A program made the translations under genes and the position numbers. Positions 24,877 to 30,084 of a DNA stretch of 30,508 nt are shown piece after piece. The number at the start of each line of letters is the position of its first letter. Position 1 is the first letter of the stretch. The notes below the pieces were generated by a model, which was given only the letters and a program-made list of their open reading frames with translations, was not told where the DNA came from and ran no database searches. This DNA is from a virus: positions 1-30,508 of IMG/VR virus record IMGVR_UViG_3300023181_000001; one strand, given 5' to 3'.

Positions 24877-25285
24877 GGGTTAAAACGTTTTGCATTGTTT
24901 GGTAGAAATGCTCTTTTGCAATTTCATGGATTTCTTCATTTATCTTTAAAAGCTTTCCGTCTGTAACAATATAGTATAATTTCCTTGTTCCTAACTTTTC
25001 CATATCCTCTCTTACTTCTTTCGGGAACTGTGATTTATCTGTGAACAAGCTGTAAAGCAAAACCAAATCGTTTGACAAATTTGTATGGTCTGACAGATGT
25101 TTTCCTGGCTCTCCTTGAAGTTCGAAGAGTTCTTCCATCTGTTCTTTTGTAGTGATGTTTACTACTCTTTTAGAGAAGTCTTTCTGTTTTTCTTTTAACT
25201 GTTCTTGGTTTGACTCGATGTAGTTTGTGTAGGCTTTCCAAGACTTGTACTTTTCTTCAAATTTATTTTTTAACTGCTCTTCCAT
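24866..25285 (-). CDS. Helical protein, candidate small terminase subunit
   Basis: The 139-aa protein is mostly helical. The N-terminal half is a charged coiled coil (MEEQLKNKFEEKYKSWKAYTNYIESNQEQLKEKQKDFSKR). A middle helical region (HTNLSNDLVLLYSLFTDKSQFP) and a C-terminal helix (EEIHEIAKEHFYQTMQNVL) follow. It overlaps the start of the terminase large subunit by 11 bases, so the two are translated together. The gene before terL is often the small subunit, which recognises DNA and forms a coiled-coil ring, but no DNA-binding motif is clear here. The role is inference from position. Confidence 0.6.
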   Translation of the reverse strand: MEEQLKNKFEEKYKSWKAYTNYIESNQEQLKEKQKDFSKRVVNITTKEQMEELFELQGEPGKHLSDHTNLSNDLVLLYSLFTDKSQFPKEVREDMEKLGTRKLYYIVTDGKLLKINEEIHEIAKEHFYQTMQNVLTLGK

Positions 25286-25287
25286 TT

Positions 25288-25548
25288 TTATGCTCCTTGA
25301 AATTTACTTGCTCTCCATTGTTCCCATTCTTCATCTGTACATTGTTCATCTTCCAAATCTCCATATTTTAGAAATTTTTCCGCCGAAGCATAAAGTCTTT
25401 CATCATTCATATCAAAAAAATGACTTCCTTTGAAATTACTTTTGTGCAAGATTGAATAGAATACGTGAGCTGTCGGTACTTCGGGATACTTTGTAAATAT
25501 ATCTCCTAGAACTGTATGCAGGTTTCCTTTGAAATTTGTTTCTTCCAT
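25288..25548 (-). CDS. Hypothetical acidic protein, 86 aa
   Basis: The protein is small and aromatic. It has an N-terminal helix-forming stretch (LHTVLGDIFTKYPEVPTAHVFYSILH) and an acidic, Trp-containing end (YGDLEDEQCTDEEWEQWRASKF). It starts at the last base of the upstream stop and lies two bases before the 139-aa gene. The family is not recognised. Tight coupling to the terminase genes suggests that it is expressed with the packaging set. Confidence 0.6.
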   Translation of the reverse strand: MEETNFKGNLHTVLGDIFTKYPEVPTAHVFYSILHKSNFKGSHFFDMNDERLYASAEKFLKYGDLEDEQCTDEEWEQWRASKFQGA

Positions 25549-26015
25549 TATTTTTTTATTTTATTATACAGACCTTTTATCTCCGCAAGTAATCTTTCTT
25601 CTTGTTCTAATTTTGCTTTATACATGAAAGTGCTCTCAAACTCTTCAGCTAATCCTTTATCCGAAGTTTTAAAATGATATCCAGACCCTATATTATGACT
25701 CCCATCTTTGTTAATTATACCCTCAACCTTGTCATTTTTAATGTAGACTTTGGCTAACAATCTCATACTGTCCCCATAAAGAAAAACTTCGTTTTGGTAA
25801 ACGCCTATATTTTCACAAGTTGAAGCCATTATTAAAAAGGTCTTTGCCAATAACAAATTCTTTTCCTGTTCTAGATTGTATATTTTAGTTGTAATATTAT
25901 CTTTTTCAGATATATTTAAAAATTCATCTAATTTTGTTTTGTCCTCAACTATCATATCTAATCTCTTGGCATCTTGATATAATTCTTCAATATCTTCAGT
26001 TGTAATTTGTCCCAT
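25548..26015 (-). CDS. Hypothetical protein, 155 aa
   Basis: The protein has two helical parts (TTEDIEELYQDAKRLDMIVEDK, NLEQEKNLLLAKTFLIMASTC) and a beta-rich middle (EVFLYGDSMRLLAKVYIKNDKVEG, NIGSGYHFKTSDKG). A C-terminal charged helix follows (KLEQEERLLAEIKGLYNKIKK). There is no membrane segment or signal peptide. It shares a one-base junction with both neighbours, which places it firmly in the operon. No function can be assigned. Confidence 0.65.
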   Translation of the reverse strand: MGQITTEDIEELYQDAKRLDMIVEDKTKLDEFLNISEKDNITTKIYNLEQEKNLLLAKTFLIMASTCENIGVYQNEVFLYGDSMRLLAKVYIKNDKVEGIINKDGSHNIGSGYHFKTSDKGLAEEFESTFMYKAKLEQEERLLAEIKGLYNKIKK

Positions 26016-26323
26016 TATAAAATTGTTCCTCTTAGTGTTATTTCTGCTATTACTTTTTTATCCGCGACTACCTTCAAAACTTTTGAAAAAGCATTCAGCC
26101 TTTTTGAATCATACTCCAAAGTAACATCATATCCGTAATCTGTCTTGTTCTTTGTTATCTTTGTGCAAGGACAGGTAGCTACTATGCTGATTATTTCTTT
26201 AGTTTCTATTTTCAGGTCGGTTTTTAAATCACTGTTCCTTTGCCTATAACCATAATTTAAAATATGGTTTTTACCGTCTTTTGTAAATTCGGCTATTTCT
26301 TTGTTTGTTAATTCTATAATCAT
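26015..26323 (-). CDS. DUF1573-like Ig-fold protein, 102 aa
   Basis: The sequence is nearly all beta strands and contains IISIVATCPCTKITKNKTDYGYDVTLEYD, with CPC at 51-53, then FSKVLKVVADKKVIAEITLRGTI. This follows the DUF1573 pattern (a C-x-C turn, a small polar loop, xLEYD, then a strand ending in xGTI), an Ig-like domain common in Bacteroidota secreted proteins. Here there is no signal peptide, so it probably works in the cytoplasm or in the virion. It lies one base after the 81-aa gene. The match is by pattern and was not searched. Confidence 0.65.
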   Translation of the reverse strand: MIIELTNKEIAEFTKDGKNHILNYGYRQRNSDLKTDLKIETKEIISIVATCPCTKITKNKTDYGYDVTLEYDSKRLNAFSKVLKVVADKKVIAEITLRGTIL

Positions 26324-26324
26324 A

Positions 26325-26570
26325 TTAAAAATTTACAGTTCCTATACTCGGATGATACGTTTTCTTAATATTTAAAAAATCTATATTTCTGCCTCCTACG
26401 TGATTAAAAGTCTTTTTGTACTCTGAAGTAAAATAGTCACTTAATTCATTTTTAGAATCTTGTATAACATCCCATTCTCTTTCCATTGGATTAAAAATGT
26501 CTATGTTATTTAAGTCTAATTTAACATCTTCCCCTGTTTTTACGTCTTTGAGTCTTACCATTGTTTCCAT
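26325..26570 (-). CDS. Hypothetical protein, 81 aa
   Basis: Starting at ATG 26570 gives METMVRLKDVKTGEDVKLDLNN, a sensible first strand. This start overlaps the upstream zinc-binding gene by 16 bases; an ATG at 26561 is also possible. A longer frame back to 26627 would add residues coded in the shadow of the upstream zinc motif and is less likely. The rest contains NPMEREWDVIQDSKNELSDYF and ends GGRNIDFLNIKKTYHPSIGTVNF. The family is not recognised. Confidence 0.55.
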   Translation of the reverse strand: METMVRLKDVKTGEDVKLDLNNIDIFNPMEREWDVIQDSKNELSDYFTSEYKKTFNHVGGRNIDFLNIKKTYHPSIGTVNF

Positions 26571-26860
26571 TTGTTTTCGGGGCAATTTTCCCATTCTCCT
26601 TCTCTTGCTTTGTAATATATCGAGCAAGAATCACAAGCTGTGCAATTGCCAAATTTGTCTTTGTGTTTTTGTCCTGTAATCAGAGAATAGAAGTTTGAAA
26701 GTCTTATTAAAAATTTCTTGCTTTTTGGTATTTCACTTTCTTTCATGTTCAAGCTGTTCTTGGGGCAGTTGAGGCATTCTTCTATTCTCTCTGAGATTTT
26801 CCTGTTACTCTTTTGTTTTCTTATTCTTGAAAGGAGGATTCTTAAAAAAGTTTTCCACAT
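26555..26860 (-). CDS. Small zinc-binding (Cys-rich) phage protein, 101 aa
   Basis: A basic amphipathic N-terminus (WKTFLRILLSRIRKQK) precedes ISERIEECLNC with C29 and C32. CTACDSCSIYYKAREGEWENCPENKW follows with C73, C76, C79 and C93. The arrangement of one CxxC, then CxxCxxC, then a CPxxKW end is a recurrent zinc-ribbon-like protein in Bacteroidota phages. It could bind a partner protein or nucleic acid. Its first 56 bases overlap the end of the 130-aa gene, with no later in-frame ATG before the first cysteines, so a long overlap or a rare start codon must be accepted. Confidence 0.65.
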   Translation of the reverse strand: MWKTFLRILLSRIRKQKSNRKISERIEECLNCPKNSLNMKESEIPKSKKFLIRLSNFYSLITGQKHKDKFGNCTACDSCSIYYKAREGEWENCPENKWKQW

Positions 26861-27197
26861 CTTCTACTATTTCTTCTATGTTATTTTCTCGGTACTTTGA
26901 ATTCATCAGGTAGCTCTCGTCATACTTTCTTGGCTTATCACAATATAAACTGTTCATTAGGTATTGAAGCTGTTCTCCCTCGTATTCTTTTGTTTCGGCT
27001 TTTAAATATAAATCAGAGAATATTTCTAACCTGTTCCCTATTTTTATCTTGGTATGAGTCTTGCCAGACTGTTTTATGAATTCTTTCAAAACCCGCCACA
27101 CTTCTCTCACCGCCCTTTCATCCTTTTTATTACCTCTTTGAAGGTAATTTTGGATAATCATCTCTTCTGTTATAAGAGGGTCTTTTACCTTAAACAT
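26805..27197 (-). CDS. Hypothetical charged protein, 130 aa
   Basis: The protein is helical and charged (MFKVKDPLITEEMIIQNYLQRGNKKDERAVREVWRVLKEF). A basic middle (KTHTKIKIGNRLEIFSDLYLKAE) and an acidic stretch before the lysine-rich end (NNIEEIVEDVENFFKNP) follow. There is no cysteine cluster or membrane segment. It overlaps the winged-helix-like gene by eight bases upstream and the zinc-binding gene by 56 bases downstream. The function is unknown. Confidence 0.6.
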   Translation of the reverse strand: MFKVKDPLITEEMIIQNYLQRGNKKDERAVREVWRVLKEFIKQSGKTHTKIKIGNRLEIFSDLYLKAETKEYEGEQLQYLMNSLYCDKPRKYDESYLMNSKYRENNIEEIVEDVENFFKNPPFKNKKTKE

Positions 27198-27567
27198 TTT
27201 CGTCTATGAAATTTATAAGCAGTACTTTTCTTTGAGAGTCTGTTTCGTAAAACTGCTTTAATTTTAAAAGCTCAGGATTTAAAGTTTTGTTTATCTGCTT
27301 ATTTGGATCGGGCATCAGAAAACCTTTCTTCTGTAAGTTACAATTCAAAGTGTTTACGCTTGTTATAGTGGTCTTCAAAGACTTAACTATGTGTTTTTTA
27401 GTCTCTGATGAATACCCTCTGAGAAGGTACTCCCTTAAAATCTCACATTCTGTCTTAGATAATATGTAGTTTTTTTGGCACCTTGAAAACATATAAATCA
27501 AGCAGTCCATGAATCTGTAATTATTGGAGTACTCGAAATCCAATTTTAATGCTACGGGACTACTCAT
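27190..27567 (-). CDS. Winged-helix/HTH-like protein, 125 aa
   Basis: Residues 37-84 read as a small helix-turn-helix unit: LSKTECEILREYLLRGYSSE, then KHIVKSLKTTITSVNTLNCNLQKKGFL, ending in a wing-like turn and MPDPN. The pattern of a first helix on LSxxE, a recognition helix with SVNTLNCxLQKKG, then a basic end is reminiscent of regulators and replication proteins with winged helices. It is the third gene of the leftward operon and could control early-to-late switching or bind single-stranded DNA. The assignment is structural inference. It overlaps the GroES-like gene by eight bases. Confidence 0.6.
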   Translation of the reverse strand: MSSPVALKLDFEYSNNYRFMDCLIYMFSRCQKNYILSKTECEILREYLLRGYSSETKKHIVKSLKTTITSVNTLNCNLQKKGFLMPDPNKQINKTLNPELLKLKQFYETDSQRKVLLINFIDENV

Positions 27568-27802
27568 TCTCCTCCACCCTTCCTACGACTTCCAAATCAG
27601 AGTTTCTTATCCAAAGGCCGTCGATATCTTTAAATTTTATTTTAGGATGCTCGTTCTTAGAAAAAATTAAGACATTATCCCCTTTCTTATAGAAGGAATC
27701 CTCTCCTGCAAATAAAACTTGCACTGTGGAAGATGTCCCCCCCAAAGGTTCTGAGCTTATGTTTGATACGATTAATTTTTTTCCAGGGAATGTCAAGTTC
27801 AT
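27560..27802 (-). CDS. GroES-like co-chaperonin, 80 aa
   Basis: The C-terminal two thirds follow the GroES (cpn10) pattern: VQVLFAGED (28-36), YKKGDNVLIFSKNEHPKIKFKDIDG (38-62), then LWIRNSDLEVVG (63-74). These match the family's [31 protein letters not shown] and LILREEDILAVI. The region before this, where GroES carries the mobile loop that docks on GroEL, is short (SNISSEPLGGTSST, about 13-26). Such a protein could adapt the host chaperonin for capsid folding, as phage T4 gp31 does. Its first 116 bases overlap the preceding gene in another frame. Confidence 0.55.
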   Translation of the reverse strand: MNLTFPGKKLIVSNISSEPLGGTSSTVQVLFAGEDSFYKKGDNVLIFSKNEHPKIKFKDIDGLWIRNSDLEVVGRVEENE

Positions 27803-28115
27803 ATTTATGTGTTTCTATTATTGAATTTATTGATTGCAAAAAATCTTTTCTTCTTTGAATGAATGCGGGTTTTTGACCGAAGGGGAAATCATCAAATTTT
27901 ATGTATCCGATTGATAAGTCTTTGTAAGTGATTATCACAAGTCCTAAATCTTCAACTAATTTTTTAGGTATGAAAACTCCATAATCTCCTTTTAGATAGT
28001 ATCTCATACCTAAATTCTTCTTGTCTAAAAGAAAGTCTTGGCTTAATAATTCCGCTTCTATCAAAAGAATGAACCTCGTATAATATTTTTGCTTTACATT
28101 GTATTTACGCTTCAC
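27687..28115 (-). CDS. First gene of leftward operon, 142 aa, unknown
   Basis: The sequence up to about residue 103 (KQKYYTRFILLIEAELL, YYLKGDYGVFIPKKLVEDLGLVIITYKDLSIG) looks like a folded alpha/beta protein with a basic helical end. Residues 104-142 lie over the start of the GroES-like gene and contain Arg/Lys and Cys-rich sequence of lower quality (HKLRTFGG, FICRRGFLL). They may be a genuine overlap, or the real protein may be shorter in a variant genome. The start is GTG at 28115, and no usable ATG exists before residue 37. Its -7 box lies only four bases upstream, implying a nearly leaderless mRNA. Confidence 0.6.
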   Translation of the reverse strand: MKRKYNVKQKYYTRFILLIEAELLSQDFLLDKKNLGMRYYLKGDYGVFIPKKLVEDLGLVIITYKDLSIGYIKFDDFPFGQKPAFIQRRKDFLQSINSIIETHKYELDIPWKKINRIKHKLRTFGGDIFHSASFICRRGFLL

Positions 28116-28119
28116 TTTA

Positions 28120-28151
28120 CAAAGATATTAATATATAATTTAACAAACAAG
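28120..28151 (-). promoter_or_regulatory. Promoter of leftward operon
   Basis: On the - strand, TATCTTTG (28127-28120) matches the TAnnTTTG -7 box. CTTG (28151-28148) lies 20 bp upstream in place of TTTG; a true TTTG exists at 28147-28144 but with a 16-bp spacer. It is back-to-back with the rightward promoter at 28196, leaving a shared control region of about 45 bases. Confidence 0.6.
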
Positions 28152-28195
28152 AAGTTTAACTAAAGTTTAACAGCGATAAATATTCTATTTACTGA

Positions 28196-28227
28196 TTTGC
28201 TTAAAAGAATTAAATTTATTATCTTTG
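28196..28227 (+). promoter_or_regulatory. Consensus rightward promoter, 70-aa gene
   Basis: TTTG (28196-28199), a 20-bp spacer and TATCTTTG (28220-28227) match the Bacteroidota sigma-A consensus fully. The transcript would start near 28231, about 18 bases before the ATG at 28249. It is the first + strand promoter beside the divergent switch point. Confidence 0.8.
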
Positions 28228-28248
28228 TCGGGAGAAAAAAGAAATAAA

Positions 28249-28461
28249 ATGCAAAAAGACAAACTCGGATTCTTCGAGTATAAAGAAGTAATCTACGGTT
28301 TCTTAAATGAACTTATAATAAATTCCTTTGAAGAAGAAAAAAGAGAAGAAATCCTTTATTCGCTTTGGAGCAGTTATTATAGCAGCGAAGTTCGGGAAAT
28401 ATCAATAAAAAGAGATGCTCAGGTCTTAGAAACGGCTTTATTTTTCTTAGTGAAAGGTTAA
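28249..28461 (+). CDS. Small protein, 70 aa, probable early gene
   Basis: The ATG at 28249 is chosen over a TTG at 28225 because the latter lies inside the -7 promoter box. The protein starts MQKDKLGFFEYKEVIYGFLNEL and is helical and acidic (INSFEEEKREEILYSLWSSYYSSEVREI), ending in a hydrophobic helix (QVLETALFFLVKG). It has its own consensus promoter and another promoter follows it directly, so it forms a single-gene unit. Small, strongly promoted genes beside a divergent switch are often host-takeover proteins or regulators. The family is not recognised. Confidence 0.65.
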   Translation: MQKDKLGFFEYKEVIYGFLNELIINSFEEEKREEILYSLWSSYYSSEVREISIKRDAQVLETALFFLVKG

Positions 28462-28465
28462 ACTG

Positions 28466-28497
28466 TTTGGAAATTATCTTTTAAATCAGTACTTTTG
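28466..28497 (+). promoter_or_regulatory. Consensus promoter of primase-like gene
   Basis: TTTG (28466-28469), a 20-bp spacer and TACTTTTG (28490-28497) match both sigma-A elements. Transcription from about 28501 leaves a leader of roughly 135 bases before the ATG at 28638, far longer than the 12-18 base leaders predicted at the other promoters here. Confidence 0.8.
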
Positions 28498-28533
28498 TAC
28501 GTCAATTAGTAAAATCAGTTGTTGCTTATATTC

Positions 28534-28625
28534 TGGGAGGTTTATAGGAAAGTAACTTTAAAATAAATGATTGCCCTGCGTGATTAAGTCAACCTCCCAT
28601 TTAGACTTGATTATTGTGGGGTTTT
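28534..28625 (+). promoter_or_regulatory. Structured leader, possible attenuator or RNA switch
   Basis: TGGGAGGTT (28534-28542) pairs perfectly over 9 bp with AACCTCCCA (28591-28599), enclosing 48 bases that include AAAGTAACTTT. The AACCTC part (28591-28596) can instead pair with GGGGTT (28617-28622), which is followed by a T-rich stretch (TTTC, CTATTTTAT). The two pairings exclude each other, which is the layout of an attenuator. The second hairpin has a 20-base loop and one G-U pair, so it is weak. A non-coding RNA is an alternative. Confidence 0.45.
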
Positions 28626-28637
28626 TCTATTTTATAT

Positions 28638-29831
28638 ATGCTTAAAGAAAAAGATAATTTTTTTGTAAACACTTACAGAAATACAAAATCACCAACTGTA
28701 TTAAATACAATTTCTATTTATGAATGGTTTGAAAAGATCAAATCTTCGGAGTATTGTGATTTGATTACTTCTGCTAGGGAGGATGAAAATATCTATGACA
28801 TTACGAAACTTACCAAAATACCGTGCATAACTGTAAACTACTTATTTGACAAGTACAAGGAAAATAAAAATATAATTGAGGGGACTGGCTTAATGTATAT
28901 AGATATCGACGCGCCTGACTTTGACGTGACCATGTTGGAATTAAGCTCTGTGTTTGCTTTGTACAAATCTTTTGGGGGCAAAGGCTACTCAATCATAGTT
29001 AAAGTAGATGGCTTGACAGACTCAAATTTCAAAGAGACTTATTCCTATATTTGTTACGAGTTGGGTATCTCAGAGTATGTTGATAATTCTGCAATAAAGA
29101 TGACGCAGTTTAATGTATTATCATATGATAAAGATATATTAGTTAATCCTTTATCAAAGATATTTAAGAGTATTAATACCACCCCCCAATCTGAACTAAG
29201 AAGAAGAGAGAAGAAAGCATATAGCACAGAAGGGGGGGTGTTTGATGGAAATATACGTTTTAATAATAAAAATGATTATTTGAAAGATGATACTACTTAT
29301 GTCATAAATACTGACGGTATGCTATTCATAGAATGCAAACCTTTGTTTAAAAGGGTGGACACTAATAGGAATAATATCCTTCTCGCATACTGTACCAACC
29401 TTGTTATTTTAAATCCCCACATCTCTTTCAAGAGAGCTGAGTCAATAATGTCAAGTATAAATTCTCATAACTTTAATAATCCTGTCGATAAAGATTGGAT
29501 AAAAAGAATAGTTATTTCAGTATTTAAATATAAAGAGCAAGGGACTTTAGAACCCATATTTTCAAAGAAAAAAAGAATTGGCCTTTTTGGGAAAGAATGT
29601 GGTTTAGATAAATTGGAAATACTCTCAATAATGAGAGGAGTAATGTCCGAGAAAAGAAAAAAAGAGAGTATTCAAAAGCTTTATCAGATACTTGAAAATT
29701 GGGACTATTCATTTTTCGGAAATGTGTCACAAAAGAAAATATATACTAATTTTCCCATATCAAAAAAGACAGTAGAAAAATATTATAAAATAGTTAAAGA
29801 ACTCTTAAATGACTTTGATAATACATTATAA
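28638..29831 (+). CDS. Primase-like protein with VirE_N/BT4734-type domain
   Basis: The 397-aa protein has the VirE_N (BT4734-like) layout common in Bacteroidota phages and mobile elements, related to archaeo-eukaryotic primases. Residues 48-66 contain REDENIYDITKLTKIPCIT, then GLMYIDIDAPD with the acidic pair D89/D91 (85-95), SFGGKGYSIIVKV (111-123), and a closing region around DNSAIKMTQFNVLSYDKDILVNP. The C-terminal half (RNNILLAYCTNLVILNPHISFKRAE and on) is helical and may hold a helicase-linker or DNA-binding part. Start ATG 28638 avoids a TTG extension. It stands before a helicase gene, consistent with replication start. Confidence 0.75.
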   Translation: MLKEKDNFFVNTYRNTKSPTVLNTISIYEWFEKIKSSEYCDLITSAREDENIYDITKLTKIPCITVNYLFDKYKENKNIIEGTGLMYIDIDAPDFDVTMLELSSVFALYKSFGGKGYSIIVKVDGLTDSNFKETYSYICYELGISEYVDNSAIKMTQFNVLSYDKDILVNPLSKIFKSINTTPQSELRRREKKAYSTEGGVFDGNIRFNNKNDYLKDDTTYVINTDGMLFIECKPLFKRVDTNRNNILLAYCTNLVILNPHISFKRAESIMSSINSHNFNNPVDKDWIKRIVISVFKYKEQGTLEPIFSKKKRIGLFGKECGLDKLEILSIMRGVMSEKRKKESIQKLYQILENWDYSFFGNVSQKKIYTNFPISKKTVEKYYKIVKELLNDFDNTL

Positions 29832-29844
29832 ATTAGTATTTTTG
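29814..29844 (+). promoter_or_regulatory. Consensus promoter for 74-aa and helicase genes
   Basis: TTTG (29814-29817), a 19-bp spacer and TATTTTTG (29837-29844) match the consensus. The upstream element lies inside the last codons of the primase-like gene. The transcript would start near 29848, about 12 bases before the ATG at 29860. Confidence 0.75.
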
Positions 29845-29859
29845 ATAAAATTTACATAG

Positions 29860-30084
29860 ATGAAACTTAAAGAAATATATTACACAATAAACGCCCCCGA
29901 AAAGATTGAATATGGAGTTAGGCTTGGTGAAAATAAGGGTAATTCTACAATAACGGAGATATTTATAAACACGGAGTCAAGCGAAGAAATTATAAACAGC
30001 ATGCGTTTTTTTGGAATATCTGAAAGAAAAGATCTAGTAAAGATACTAAAGAAATTAGCGAAAGATATTGAAAATGAGTTATAA
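29860..30084 (+). CDS. Small protein before helicase, 74 aa
   Basis: The protein starts MKLKEIYYTINAPEKIEYGVRLGEN, has a beta-then-helix pattern and ends in a charged helix (RKDLVKILKKLAKDIENEL). Its last 11 bases overlap the start of the helicase gene, so the two are translationally coupled. No family is recognised. Coupling to a replication helicase suggests a loader, an accessory factor or an inhibitor, as inference only. Confidence 0.7.
   Translation: MKLKEIYYTINAPEKIEYGVRLGENKGNSTITEIFINTESSEEIINSMRFFGISERKDLVKILKKLAKDIENEL

Noticed and set aside
26571-26627. Longer N-terminus for the 81-aa gene
   Set aside because: The added codons lie in the shadow of the cysteine motif of the upstream gene and give an unusual Arg/Lys-rich start; ATG 26570 is simpler.
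28225-28248. TTG start extending the 70-aa gene by eight codons
   Set aside because: The extension begins inside the -7 promoter box, upstream of the predicted transcription start.
28534-28599. Possible tRNA, from a 7-9 bp outer stem over 66 bases
   Set aside because: There is no T-arm consensus (GTTCGA), no convincing anticodon stem and no CCA-type end, so it fits a leader structure better.
28614-28637. TTG start extending the primase-like gene by eight codons
   Set aside because: It would begin in the proposed hairpin region; ATG 28638 gives a normal N-terminus.
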